Of a stretch of DNA of 64,000 nt, positions 55,943-64,000 are shown piece by piece. Made by a program: the position numbers and the translations under genes. The stretch's first letter is position 1, and every line of letters starts with the position of its first letter. The stretch covers positions 321,235 to 385,234 of the forward strand of contig NZ_JAJALI010000006.1 of NCBI RefSeq assembly GCF_020523795.1, read 5' to 3'. Origin of the DNA: Ancylobacter sp. Lp-2 (lineage in GTDB: Bacteria; Pseudomonadota; Alphaproteobacteria; Rhizobiales; Xanthobacteraceae). The notes under the pieces were generated by a model. The model saw only the letters and a program-made list of their open reading frames with translations. It was not told the origin of the DNA and ran no database searches.

Positions 55943-57430
55943 ATGATGCTTCTGACCCGCCTTGACAACCCCCCGCTTCGGCGGAGCCTAGCCGGATACG
56001 GGCTCGCCGGCACTGGCCGTCGCCTCGCCCGGGCGGTCGTCTGCCTTGCGCTCGGCCTGTCCGTCGCGACCCCGTCCGCGCTTGTCCCGCTCGGCTTTCC
56101 GGCGGTGGCGCAGGCGCAGGATAGCGGGCGGCGCAACCCGACCGTCATCCGCGACACCGAGATCGAGAACCTGCTGCGCGACTATATGCGGCCGATCTGG
56201 AAGGCCGCCGGGCTGACGCAGCAGAATCTCCGGGTCGTCATCATCTCCGATCCGTCGTTCAACGCCTTCGTGATGGACGGCAAGCGCATCTTCGTGAACA
56301 CCGGCGCGCTGGCCACCAGCGAGACGCCGAACGAGATCATCGGCGTGCTGGCGCACGAGACCGGCCACATCGCCGGCGGCCACCTCGCCCGCATGCGCCA
56401 GGAGCTGGAAAGCGCCCAGACCATGGCGATCATCGGCACGCTGCTCGCGGCCGGCGGCGTCGCGGCCGGGGCGGCGTCGGGCAGCAATATGGGCGGCGCC
56501 GCCGCCGCGCTGGCCGGGCCGGGAGAAATCGCCCGCCGCTCGGTGCTCGCCTATGCCCGCGCCCAGGAACAGGCGGCGGACCGCTCGGCGGTCACCTATC
56601 TCGATGCGACCAAGCAGTCGCCGGTCGGCATGGTGAAGACCTTCGAGCGCATGCAGAACGACCAGATGTTCATCAGCCAGCGCGTCGATCCCTATGTGCT
56701 GAGCCATCCGATGGCGCGCGAACGCATCGCCGCGCTGGAGGACCTGGTCGCCAAGAGCCCCTACCGCGACGCCAAGGATACGCCGCAGTTGCAGGCGCGC
56801 CACGACATGATGCGCGCCAAGCTGGTCGGCTTCTCGCAGCCGCCGGACGCGGTGGCGCGCCGCTACCCGCCGTCCAACACCTCACTGCCGGCGCGCTATG
56901 CCCGTGCGATCTCCGCCTATCGCTACGGCTCGGTGCCGGACGCCATCCGCCAGATCGACGCGCTGATCGCCGAGCAGCCGAACAATCCCTATTTCTACGA
57001 GTTGAAGGGACAGGCGCTGCTCGAAGCGAGCCGGGCCCGCGAGGCGATCCCACCGCTGCGCAAGGCGGTCCAGCTTTCGGGCGGCGCGCCGCTGATCCGT
57101 ACCCTGCTCGGCCAGGCACTGGTGGCGGCCAACGACAAGTCCTCGCTGGACGACGCAGTGCGCGAGCTCACCTTCGGCGTGCAGCGCGAGCCGGACTCGC
57201 CGACCGCCTGGCGCTTTCTCGCCCAGGCCTATGGCCAGAAGGGCGACCTGCCGAATGCCGACCTCGCCTCCGCCCAGTCGGCAATACTCTCCGGCGATGT
57301 GCGGCTCGCCCGCGAACTCGCCGCCCGTGCCCGCCAGACATTTCCCTATGGCTCGCCCGGCTGGCTGAAGGCGGACGACATCGTCAACGTCAAGCCGCCG
57401 CCGAAGAAGAGGCCGGGGCCTACGCCCTGA
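55943..57430 (+). CDS. M48 metalloprotease with TPR-like C-terminus, BepA/YfgC-like
   Basis: 495 residues. Signal-type N-terminus, then the zinc protease domain with HETGH (His138, Glu139, His142) in VLAHETGHIAGGH and a third ligand Glu in ARAQEQAADRSA; the second half is a tetratricopeptide-like repeat region (YGSVPDAIRQIDALIAEQPNNPYFYELKGQALLEASR). This arrangement matches periplasmic proteases that check outer-membrane protein assembly. ATG at 55943 or 55946; both within MMLLTRLDN. 52 bases before a DsbA-like gene, so probably one operon. Confidence 0.92.
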   Translation: MMLLTRLDNPPLRRSLAGYGLAGTGRRLARAVVCLALGLSVATPSALVPLGFPAVAQAQDSGRRNPTVIRDTEIENLLRDYMRPIWKAAGLTQQNLRVVIISDPSFNAFVMDGKRIFVNTGALATSETPNEIIGVLAHETGHIAGGHLARMRQELESAQTMAIIGTLLAAGGVAAGAASGSNMGGAAAALAGPGEIARRSVLAYARAQEQAADRSAVTYLDATKQSPVGMVKTFERMQNDQMFISQRVDPYVLSHPMARERIAALEDLVAKSPYRDAKDTPQLQARHDMMRAKLVGFSQPPDAVARRYPPSNTSLPARYARAISAYRYGSVPDAIRQIDALIAEQPNNPYFYELKGQALLEASRAREAIPPLRKAVQLSGGAPLIRTLLGQALVAANDKSSLDDAVRELTFGVQREPDSPTAWRFLAQAYGQKGDLPNADLASAQSAILSGDVRLARELAARARQTFPYGSPGWLKADDIVNVKPPPKKRPGPTP

Positions 57431-57482
57431 TCCCCGTATCATCCGTCATTGCGCGCCGCGCACCGCATATCTGGAGACCGCC

Positions 57483-58268
57483 ATGTCGCCGACTTCCCTC
57501 TTCCGCCGCACCGGGCGCCGCCTGCTCGCGGCAAGCCTCGCGGCGTGCCTGGCGCTCGGCGTCGCCGCCGCGCCGGCCTTCGCCCTCGACGACGCCCAGC
57601 GCAAGGAATTCGAGAGCGTCATCCGCGACTATCTGCTGAAGAACCCGGAGGTGATCCAGGAGGCCATCGGCGAGCTGCAGAAGAGGCAGCAGGTTGCCGC
57701 CGACGAGCAGCGCAAGCAGGCCATCGTCAAGCTGAAGCCGCAGATCTTCGATTCCCCGCACGGCGTGGTGATCGGCAACCCGAAGGGCGACGTCACGCTG
57801 GTCGAGTTCTTCGATTACAATTGCGGCTACTGCAAGCGCTCGCTGCCTGACTTGGTGAAGCTGATCGAGAACGACCCCAAGCTGAAGGTGGTGCTCAAGG
57901 AGTTCCCGGTGCTCGGGCCGGGCTCGGTCGAGGCGGCGCAGGTCGCGGTCGGCGTGAAGCTCGTCGCGCCGGAGAAGTACTTCGCCTTCCACCAGGCGCT
58001 GCTGGGCGGCCGCGGCCAGGCCAACCGCGCCCGCGCGCTGGAAGCCGTCACCGAGGCCGGCATCGACCGAGCGGCGGTGGAGAAGGCGATGGCGAGCCCG
58101 GAGGTCAACGCCACGCTGCAGGAGAGCATGCAGATCGCCGACGCGCTCGGCATCGACGGCACCCCGAGCTACATCACCGGCGACGCGGTGATCATCGGCG
58201 CGGTCGGCCACGAGCAGCTGAAGGGCACCATCGATTCCGTGCGCAGCTGCGGCAAGGCGGCTTGCTGA
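57483..58268 (+). CDS. DsbA family periplasmic thiol oxidoreductase
   Basis: 261 residues. Signal peptide (residues about 10-34), a helical N-terminal extension (ALDDAQRKEFESVIRDYLLKNPEVIQEAI), and a thioredoxin domain with redox motif CGYC (Cys114-Cys117) and cis-Pro in GIDGTPSY. Two further cysteines lie at the end (SCGKAAC, Cys256 and Cys261). The N-terminal extension and second cysteine pair recall Com1/ScsC-like proteins; could be oxidase or isomerase. Follows the M48 protease by 52 bases, suggesting joint control of envelope protein quality. Confidence 0.92.
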   Translation: MSPTSLFRRTGRRLLAASLAACLALGVAAAPAFALDDAQRKEFESVIRDYLLKNPEVIQEAIGELQKRQQVAADEQRKQAIVKLKPQIFDSPHGVVIGNPKGDVTLVEFFDYNCGYCKRSLPDLVKLIENDPKLKVVLKEFPVLGPGSVEAAQVAVGVKLVAPEKYFAFHQALLGGRGQANRARALEAVTEAGIDRAAVEKAMASPEVNATLQESMQIADALGIDGTPSYITGDAVIIGAVGHEQLKGTIDSVRSCGKAAC

Positions 58269-58303
58269 GCTCCCTGCTGAGCCCTCTGCATACCCCCGCG
58301 CGA

Positions 58304-58330
58304 CCGTGCCGGCAGCCGCCGGCACGGCTT
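58304..58330 (+). terminator. Terminator of the protease-DsbA operon
   Basis: 10-bp stem (58304-58313, 58318-58327) with tail CTTTCCC. It lies 36 bases after the DsbA-type gene. Confidence 0.7.
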
Positions 58331-58387
58331 TCCCACAGTTACCCGCGGGCCGGCGGGCCGCTGCCGCCCGGTAAAGCCTTTAGGGGC

Positions 58388-58416
58388 TTGGCCTCGGGCG
58401 AGCCATTGCCTATAAC
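58388..58416 (+). promoter_or_regulatory. Candidate promoter of aroQ-accB-accC
   Basis: -35 TTGGCC (58388-58393), 17-base spacer, -10 TATAAC (58411-58416), about 49 bases before the aroQ ATG. Downstream lies a partial copy of the terminator sequence (GTGCCGGC...GCCGGCC). Confidence 0.6.
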
Positions 58417-58464
58417 CCCGCGGTCGTGCCGGCTTCCGCCGGCCGGGCCGTCACTCGGGACATC

Positions 58465-58917
58465 ATGACCGACACCAGTCAATCCGGCACCGTTCACGTC
58501 ATCAACGGACCGAACCTCAACCTGCTCGGCACGCGCGAGCCGGCGATCTATGGCCGCACCACGCTCGCCGATATCGAGGCGCTGTGCCGCTCGACCTGCG
58601 AGCGCCACGGGTTCACGCTCGTCTTCGGGCAGTCGAACCATGAGGGCGAACTGGTCGACATGATCCACGCCGCGCGCAATTCGCTCGGCGTGGTGCTGAA
58701 CGCGGCGGCCTATACCCACACATCGGTCGCGCTCGCCGACGCCATCAAGGCGGTCGGCGTGTCCGCCATCGAAGTCCATCTGTCAAACGTCTTTGCCCGC
58801 GAAGCCTTCCGCCACCACTCCTACATTTCGTCGGTCGCCCGCGGGGTGATCTGCGGTCTGGGAGCTGAGGGCTACCGGCTCGCGATCGACGCGCTGGCCC
58901 AGGCACGCGTGAGTTGA
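58465..58917 (+). CDS. aroQ: Type II 3-dehydroquinate dehydratase
   Basis: Third step of the shikimate pathway. 150 residues; [17 protein letters not shown] (with the catalytic Tyr), [39 protein letters not shown]. Dodecameric small enzyme, normal length. ATG at 58465 ([12 protein letters not shown]); the upstream frame is out of character. First gene of a run aroQ-accB-accC-aat that is standard in this order in alphaproteobacteria. Confidence 0.96.
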   Translation: MTDTSQSGTVHVINGPNLNLLGTREPAIYGRTTLADIEALCRSTCERHGFTLVFGQSNHEGELVDMIHAARNSLGVVLNAAAYTHTSVALADAIKAVGVSAIEVHLSNVFAREAFRHHSYISSVARGVICGLGAEGYRLAIDALAQARVS

Positions 58918-58946
58918 GGGGGGCGGGCAAGGACCGTCACGGGATC

Positions 58947-59429
58947 ATGATGAAAACCACCAAACCCGCCATCGACCCCGCGCTGGTGCGCGAGATCGCC
59001 AATCTCCTCTCCGAGAGCGACCTCACCGAGATCGAGGTGCAGCACGAGGATCTGCGCATCCGCGTCGCCCGCGCCGCGCCCACCATCTACGCCGCCCCGG
59101 TCGCGCCGGCCTATGCCGCCCCGGCCGCGCCGGCTCCGGTGGCTGCCGCCCCGGCAGCGAGCGCCGCGCCGGTCTCGGCCGATCCGGCCAAGCACCCCGG
59201 CGTGGTGCCCTCGCCGATGGTCGGCACCGCCTATCTCTCCCCCGAGCCCGGCGCCCGCGCCTTCATCGAGGTCGGCACGGTGGTGAAGGAGGGCCAGACC
59301 CTGCTCATCGTCGAGGCGATGAAGACGATGAACGCCATTCCCGCGCCCCGCGCCGGCACCGTCACCCGGATCCTGGTGAACAATGGTCAGCCCGTCGAAT
59401 ATGGCGAGCCGCTCGTGATCGTCGAGTGA
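58947..59429 (+). CDS. accB: Biotin carboxyl carrier protein of acetyl-CoA carboxylase
   Basis: Carries biotin between AccC and AccAD. 160 residues: N-terminal part ([31 protein letters not shown]), an Ala/Pro-rich flexible linker (residues 43-78), and the biotinyl domain with Lys126 in VEAMKTMN. A double ATG at 58947 and 58950 starts the frame; either is possible. accC follows after 8 bases. Confidence 0.96.
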   Translation: MMKTTKPAIDPALVREIANLLSESDLTEIEVQHEDLRIRVARAAPTIYAAPVAPAYAAPAAPAPVAAAPAASAAPVSADPAKHPGVVPSPMVGTAYLSPEPGARAFIEVGTVVKEGQTLLIVEAMKTMNAIPAPRAGTVTRILVNNGQPVEYGEPLVIVE

Positions 59430-59437
59430 GGAAGCCG

Positions 59438-60790
59438 ATGTTCGGCAAGATCCTGATCGCCAATCGCGGCGAGATCGCTCTCCGGGTGCTGCGCGCCTGC
59501 AAGGAGCTCGGCATCGCCACCGTCGCGGTGCACTCCACCGCCGACGCCGACGCCATGCACGTCAAGCTCGCCGACGAGAGCGTGTGCATCGGCCCGCCGG
59601 CCGCCAAGGACAGCTACCTCAACATTCCCGCCTTGCTCGCCGCCTGCGAGATCACCGGCGCCGAGGCGGTGCATCCGGGCTACGGCTTCCTCGCCGAGAA
59701 CGCCCGTTTCGCCGAGATCCTCATCGACCATGGCGTGAAGTTCATCGGGCCGAAGCCCGAGCACATCCGCATCATGGGCGACAAGATCGAGGCCAAGCGC
59801 ACCGCCAAGAAGCTCGGCATCCCCTGCGTGCCCGGCTCCGAGGGTGGCGTCTCCTCCGACGAGGAGGCTGCCCGCGTCGCCGCGGAGATCGGCTTCCCGG
59901 TGCTGATCAAGGCCGCCGCCGGCGGCGGTGGGCGTGGCATGAAGGTCGCCCGCTCGCCGGAGGAACTGTCCTCGGCGCTGTCGACCGCCCGCTCCGAGGC
60001 CCGCGCGGCCTTCGGCGACGACGCGGTCTACATCGAGAAATATCTCGGCACGCCGCGCCACATCGAAATCCAGGTGCTCGGCGACGGCCAGGGTAACGCC
60101 ATCCATCTCGGCGAGCGCGACTGCTCGCTGCAGCGCCGCCACCAGAAGGTGCTGGAGGAGGCCCCCTCCCCGATCATCACTCCCGAGCAGCGGGCGCGGA
60201 TCGGCGAGACGGTCTCCAAGGCCATGCGCGACATGCAGTATCTCGGCGCCGGCACCGTCGAGTTCCTGTATGAGAACGGTGAGTTCTATTTCATCGAGAT
60301 GAACACCCGCATTCAGGTGGAACATCCGGTGACCGAGGCCATCACCGGCTTCGACCTGATCCGCGAGCAGATCCGCGTCGCCGCCGGCGAGACGCTGGGC
60401 TACACGCAGGACGACGTGAAGATCGACGGCCACGCCATCGAGTGCCGTATCAATGCCGAGCACCCGCGCACCTTCCGGCCCTCGCCGGGCAAGATCACCT
60501 ACTGGCACGTGCCGGGCGGGCTGGGCGTGCGCATCGATTCGGCGGTGTATCAGGGCTATTCCATCCCGCCCTATTACGACAGCCTCGCCGGCAAGATGAT
60601 CGTCCACGGCGCCAACCGCGAGGAGTGCCTGATGCGCCTCAAGCGGGCGTTGGACGAGTTCGTGGTCGAGGGCATCGAGACCACGCTGCCGCTGTTCCGC
60701 GAGCTCGTCGTCAATGACGACATCAAGCGCGGAGCCTACGACATCCACTGGCTCGAAGCCTTCCTCGCCGAGGGCGAGCCGGCCAGCTGA
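59438..60790 (+). CDS. accC: Biotin carboxylase of acetyl-CoA carboxylase
   Basis: ATP-dependent carboxylation of the biotin on AccB. 450 residues, ATP-grasp: N-terminal [20 protein letters not shown], Gly-rich lid loop [26 protein letters not shown], and [25 protein letters not shown] at 59438 with GAGGAA 6 bases upstream; the GTG at 59426 that overlaps the accB stop is rejected. Followed by a palindromic terminator. Confidence 0.97.
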   Translation: MFGKILIANRGEIALRVLRACKELGIATVAVHSTADADAMHVKLADESVCIGPPAAKDSYLNIPALLAACEITGAEAVHPGYGFLAENARFAEILIDHGVKFIGPKPEHIRIMGDKIEAKRTAKKLGIPCVPGSEGGVSSDEEAARVAAEIGFPVLIKAAAGGGGRGMKVARSPEELSSALSTARSEARAAFGDDAVYIEKYLGTPRHIEIQVLGDGQGNAIHLGERDCSLQRRHQKVLEEAPSPIITPEQRARIGETVSKAMRDMQYLGAGTVEFLYENGEFYFIEMNTRIQVEHPVTEAITGFDLIREQIRVAAGETLGYTQDDVKIDGHAIECRINAEHPRTFRPSPGKITYWHVPGGLGVRIDSAVYQGYSIPPYYDSLAGKMIVHGANREECLMRLKRALDEFVVEGIETTLPLFRELVVNDDIKRGAYDIHWLEAFLAEGEPAS

Positions 60791-60798
60791 ATGACCCA

Positions 60799-60822
60799 GA
60801 AGGCGCCCTAGGGCGCCTTCAC
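60799..60822 (+). terminator. Perfect palindrome after accC
   Basis: A perfect 22-base palindrome (60799-60820) can form a 10-bp stem, followed by ACTCTTTCC. It lies 9 bases after the accC stop and 65 bases before aat; a modest terminator. Confidence 0.65.
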
Positions 60823-60884
60823 TCTTTCCGGATCGCGCGTCGCCGAGCCTTCACACCTTCGCCGCCCTGCGTCATGCTGGGAGC

Positions 60885-61565
60885 ATGTCACGCCCGCGCG
60901 AACACCAGGTCGAAATCACCCCGGAAGTGCTGCTGAAGGCCTATGCCTGTGGCATCTTCCCCATGGCCGAGAGCGCGGACGACCCCGGCCTCTACTGGAT
61001 CGAGCCGGACAAGCGCGGCATCATCCCGCTGGCGGATTTCTCGATTTCCAGCCGTCTCGCCCGCACCGTGCGCTCGGACAAGTTCGAGATCCGCGTCGAC
61101 CATGATTTCGAGGCGGTGCTGCGCGCCTGCGCCGCGCCGGCCGAAGGGCGCCCCTCCACCTGGATCAATGCCCGCATCCACAAGCTCTATTGCGACCTGC
61201 ATGCGCGCGGCTATTGCCACTCGGTCGAGGCCTGGCAGGACGGCGTGCTGGTCGGCGGGCTCTATGGCGTGCGGCTCGGCCGCGCCTTCTTCGGCGAGAG
61301 CATGTTCCACCTCGCTCGCGACGCCTCGAAGGTGGCGCTGGTGCATCTGGTGGCGCGGCTGAAGAAGGGCGGCTTCACCCTGCTGGACACCCAGTTCGTC
61401 ACCGATCACCTGCGCAGCTTCGGCGCCGTCGAGGTGACGCGCCAGCGCTATGCCGCGCTGCTCACCCGGGCGCTGCACGACGGCGAGGCGGATTTCTATT
61501 GCTGGGGGCCCGGCGAGGCGATCACCGGCGCCGTCTGCTTGCAGTCGATCAGCCAGGCGTCATAG
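60885..61565 (+). CDS. aat: Leucyl/phenylalanyl-tRNA-protein transferase
   Basis: Adds Leu or Phe to N-terminal Arg/Lys so the protein enters the N-end rule pathway. 226 residues; N-terminal [47 protein letters not shown] and [16 protein letters not shown] are all conserved. ATG at 60885. Its last 70 bases overlap the end of the convergent DUF2155 gene. Confidence 0.96.
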   Translation: MSRPREHQVEITPEVLLKAYACGIFPMAESADDPGLYWIEPDKRGIIPLADFSISSRLARTVRSDKFEIRVDHDFEAVLRACAAPAEGRPSTWINARIHKLYCDLHARGYCHSVEAWQDGVLVGGLYGVRLGRAFFGESMFHLARDASKVALVHLVARLKKGGFTLLDTQFVTDHLRSFGAVEVTRQRYAALLTRALHDGEADFYCWGPGEAITGAVCLQSISQAS

Positions 61566-62206
61566 ATCGGGTGCTCGATGCCGTGCAGGCCGGGGCTGGA
61601 GGCGAACATCCAGCCGCCGAACAGCGGCTTCACCTCGCCGTCGAGGCCGATCTCCTGCACCTCGACGAAACCGGTGGTGTTCTGCGTCTCGTTTTCCGGC
61701 CGGGTGTAGCAGGCGCGCGGGGTGATGCGCAGCGCGCCGAACTGCACCGTCTCGCCCACCGCCGCGTCGAAGGTGATGATGCGGCCGGTGATCTTGTCGA
61801 GGCCGGAGAACACCGCGGTCTTGTTGGCGATCTTCTGCGCCGGCGGCTGCACCACCTCGATGTCGCCCTGCGGGCCCACGGTGGCGCTGCCCGGCACTTC
61901 CGGCGGCGGCGCGGCCGGTTCGCGCGGCTCGTCGGCGCGAGGCTGCTGGGCACGCTGCGCCGGGCCGGCCGGCGGCTCCATGATCGAGGGCACGCCCGGG
62001 CCGCCCGGCAGCGGCGAATCGGGGTTCTGCACCGGCCCGCCGGGCGGCGGGGCCAGCGGCGCCGATTCGACCCCGCCCTGCCAGCCTTGCTGGGCGAAGG
62101 CCTGCCCGGCCGACAGCATGACGACGCCGAGGGCGAGGATACGCGCGGTGGCAAGGACAGGTCGAAGCGGAAGGCGCCGATACGCGGCGGTCGAACCCGA
62201 AGTCAT
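61496..62206 (-). CDS. DUF2155 domain protein, exported
   Basis: 236 residues. Signal peptide ([16 protein letters not shown]), then a Pro-rich disordered linker (residues 38-110), then the DUF2155 domain ([33 protein letters not shown] and [28 protein letters not shown] in parts). Function unknown; restricted mainly to alphaproteobacteria and next to NDUFA12 and aat in many of them. Its 3' end overlaps aat by 70 bases on opposite strands, inside the coding parts of both. Confidence 0.93.
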   Translation of the reverse strand: MTSGSTAAYRRLPLRPVLATARILALGVVMLSAGQAFAQQGWQGGVESAPLAPPPGGPVQNPDSPLPGGPGVPSIMEPPAGPAQRAQQPRADEPREPAAPPPEVPGSATVGPQGDIEVVQPPAQKIANKTAVFSGLDKITGRIITFDAAVGETVQFGALRITPRACYTRPENETQNTTGFVEVQEIGLDGEVKPLFGGWMFASSPGLHGIEHPIYDAWLIDCKQTAPVIASPGPQQ

Positions 62207-62339
62207 GATGCAGCCTCTGTCGGCGCGCGCCGACGACGCGCCCGCACGTCGGCAGATGGCGAGGCAATGCGGCGATGTAGCGGCAAGCGAACCATGCGGC
62301 GGCTCACAAAGATGCGCAGTGCCGCTGCGTCGGCGCCAT

Positions 62340-62753
62340 TCACTCCGGCGTCCAGGCCCGGTAATCGCCGGTCACCGCCGGGCGGTGGCCGAAGCCCAGC
62401 GTCGAGCCGGGCGGGCGGTAGGCCTCGGCGGTGCCGGTCGGGTTGGGCCGGTGCGGCTTTTCCCACTCGTACGCCTTGTAGGTTTCCTTGCTCGGCGGCA
62501 CGTCGGAGCGCTGGTGCATCCAGGCGTGCCAGCCGGGCGGAATCGCGGTGGCCTCGGCATAGCCGTTGAAGATCACCCAGCGCCGCTCGAAGCCGAGCGC
62601 CGGATCGATCGCGCCGCCCTTGGTGCGATAGTACTTGTTGCCGAACTCATCGTCGCCGACGAACTCGCCGTGCCGCCAGGTGTGGACGCGGGTCCCGATG
62701 GTGTTGCCGTTCCACCAGGTGAAGAGTTCGGTGACGAAGGTCGAGAGATTCAC
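62340..62753 (-). CDS. NDUFA12-family accessory subunit of NADH dehydrogenase (complex I)
   Basis: 137 residues. The family pattern is plain: TRVHTWRHGEFVGDDEFGNKYYR, RRWVIFNGYAEATAIPPGWHAWMH and the C-terminal YRPPGS. In alphaproteobacteria this is a homologue of the mitochondrial supernumerary subunit B17.2 and is encoded away from the nuo operon. GTG start at 62753, with AGGGAC upstream. Leftward, between the MFS gene and the DUF2155 gene (133 bases away). Confidence 0.93.
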   Translation of the reverse strand: MNLSTFVTELFTWWNGNTIGTRVHTWRHGEFVGDDEFGNKYYRTKGGAIDPALGFERRWVIFNGYAEATAIPPGWHAWMHQRSDVPPSKETYKAYEWEKPHRPNPTGTAEAYRPPGSTLGFGHRPAVTGDYRAWTPE

Positions 62754-62854
62754 GGGCTGAGTCCCTGAAGGCCAAAGCGGGCCGAAAGCTGGATCGGCGG
62801 GAACATGCCACCCGCGCCGTCCCCTGTCCAGATAAGGAACGGCCGGGCGCCGGC

Positions 62855-64000
62855 TCAGGCCGCGCCGCCGCGGCCTTCTGTGGCAAAATAGCCGAGCGCG
62901 GCGAGCATCACGACGATACCCGCCGCCGACACTGCCGGCCAGCCGCCGAGCACATAGAGCGGGCTCGCCAGCGCCGAGCCTACCGCGCCGCCGAAGAAGA
63001 ACAGCGCGATATAGAGCGCGTTCAGCCGCGAGCGGATCGCCGGGTCGAGCATGAACAGCGCCCGCTGGCCGAAGACGAGATTCGCCGCCGCCGCCAGATC
63101 GAGCACCACCGCGCCGAGGGCCAGCAGCACCACCGAGCCCACCGCTACGCCGGCGGCGGCGAGCAGGAAGCCGACCACCGCGCTCACAAGCGCGATGCCG
63201 GTGCCAAGCCGCGCATGGCCGCGATCCGCCAGCCGTCCGGCGAGCGAGGAGCCGAACACTCCCGCCGCGCCGGCGAGCGCGAACAGCGCGATGCCGCGCT
63301 GGTCGAGGCCGAAGCGCGGGCCGGCGAGTTCCAGCGGCACGGCGGTCCAGAACAGGATGAAGGCGCCGAACATCGGCAATTGGTAGGCGATGCGCCGGCG
63401 CAGCACCGGCTGGCTGCGCAGGAGCTTGGGAAACGAGCCGATCAGCGCGAGCATGCCGAGCCGCCCATGCGGGTGGCGCGCCGGCAGCGCGACGCGCAGC
63501 CCCACCGCCAGCGCCGCCATCAGCACGGCGGACGCGAGGAATACCGCCCGCCAGCCGAAGGCATGGGCGATCAGGCTCGCCGCCGGCCGCGCCAGCATGA
63601 TGCCGGCCATCAGCCCGGCCACCACATTGCCCACCTTGCGCCCGCGCTCCTCCGGCCGGGCGAGATGCGAGGCGAACGGCACCGCGACCTGCGCCACCAC
63701 CGAACCGAGCCCATAGACCAGCGCCGCGCCAGCGAACACCAGCGGCGCATGCGCGCTGGCGGCGATCACCAGCCCGATACAGGCGCAGACCAGCACCAGC
63801 CCGAGCAGCCGGCGATTCTCCACCGTGTCGCCGAGCGGCACCACCAGCAGCAGCCCGGCGATGTAGCCGATCTGGCCGAGGGTGACGACGAGGCTGGCCA
63901 CGCTCTCGTCGAGGCCGATATCGGCGCCGATCAACGCGATCAGCGGCTGGGCGTAATAGAGATTCGCCGCCCCGGCCCCCGCCGCGAGGGCGAGAAGAAA
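62855..64000 (-). CDS. MFS transporter (3' part, 5' end outside the window)
   Basis: The frame is open through the right edge (codon at 64000), so the start lies outside. Visible: 382 residues with about eleven hydrophobic segments, ANLYYAQPLIAL near the cut end, PLGDTVENRRLLGLVLV (loop 2-3 motif A) and ASHLARPEERGRKVGNVVAGLM. It fits DHA1-type drug/sugar-efflux permeases; substrate unknown. An internal TTG at 63934 is not taken as the start because the upstream residues are already membrane-like and conserved in style. Confidence 0.9.
   Translation of the reverse strand, partial: FLLALAAGAGAANLYYAQPLIALIGADIGLDESVASLVVTLGQIGYIAGLLLVVPLGDTVENRRLLGLVLVCACIGLVIAASAHAPLVFAGAALVYGLGSVVAQVAVPFASHLARPEERGRKVGNVVAGLMAGIMLARPAASLIAHAFGWRAVFLASAVLMAALAVGLRVALPARHPHGRLGMLALIGSFPKLLRSQPVLRRRIAYQLPMFGAFILFWTAVPLELAGPRFGLDQRGIALFALAGAAGVFGSSLAGRLADRGHARLGTGIALVSAVVGFLLAAAGVAVGSVVLLALGAVVLDLAAAANLVFGQRALFMLDPAIRSRLNALYIALFFFGGAVGSALASPLYVLGGWPAVSAAGIVVMLAALGYFATEGRGGAA

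Overview
The window looks like ordinary chromosome from a high-GC alphaproteobacterium of the Hyphomicrobiales, most like the Xanthobacteraceae (Ancylobacter, Starkeya or Xanthobacter type). This is inferred from gene content, not from a search. The pointers are the suf gene order with a distal cysteine desulfurase, sufT and sufA; an Irr-type palindrome in front of that operon; the run aroQ-accB-accC-aat-DUF2155-NDUFA12; a beta-type carbonic anhydrase; class I PhaC; and a bacteriophytochrome with its own heme oxygenase. I saw no phage, integrase, insertion sequence, CRISPR array, tRNA or rRNA. Coding density is high and almost everything is housekeeping or central metabolism.

Layout. 1-9.5 kb, mostly leftward: leuA, the bphP-bphO light-sensing pair, cfa, malonyl-CoA decarboxylase and mntH. 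9.6-15.9 kb: a DUF3750 protein, a small unknown, a nucleotidyltransferase, a two-hairpin dispersed repeat, then leftward glpX, hom, an AlaC/DapL-like aminotransferase and a small lipoprotein. 16-24 kb: phaC with an unusual Lys-pentad N-terminal tail, overlapped by an LprI-like exported protein; a Tat-exported carbonic anhydrase, argC, a small helical protein and parE. 23.9-28.1 kb: lysE-type exporter, Gre factor, rhlE, mscS and a TfoX-domain gene. 28.1-35.9 kb: the leftward suf operon, read from its promoter as NifS-like desulfurase, sufB, sufC, sufD, sufS, sufT, VOC protein, sufA, then tfoX-like and mscS. 36-46.9 kb: alpha/beta hydrolase, a small exported protein, anmK, tyrS, a giant AsmA/YhdP-like bridge protein, bcp, prfB, and a divergent Lrp/GST-like pair. 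47-54.5 kb: the PBP1a-amidase cell-wall pair, then rne behind a 750-base gap. 54.6-64 kb: an aminotransferase, an M48 protease-DsbA pair, aroQ, accB, accC, aat, DUF2155, NDUFA12 and the 3' part of an MFS transporter.

How it fits together. The suf block is a complete Fe-S assembly set, with two desulfurases and both SufA and SufT, behind a candidate Irr box. PBP1a, the amidase, AnmK, the periplasmic protease/DsbA pair and the AsmA-like protein serve the envelope. PhaC, accBC, malonyl-CoA decarboxylase and cfa touch carbon storage and lipid metabolism.

I did not find a wholly new system. The strongest unusual signals are the PhaC tail with lysine at every fifth residue (a possible granule-to-DNA tether), the Irr-like palindrome, the paired palindromes upstream of mntH, the REP-like elements inside the suf operon, and the long structured region before rne.
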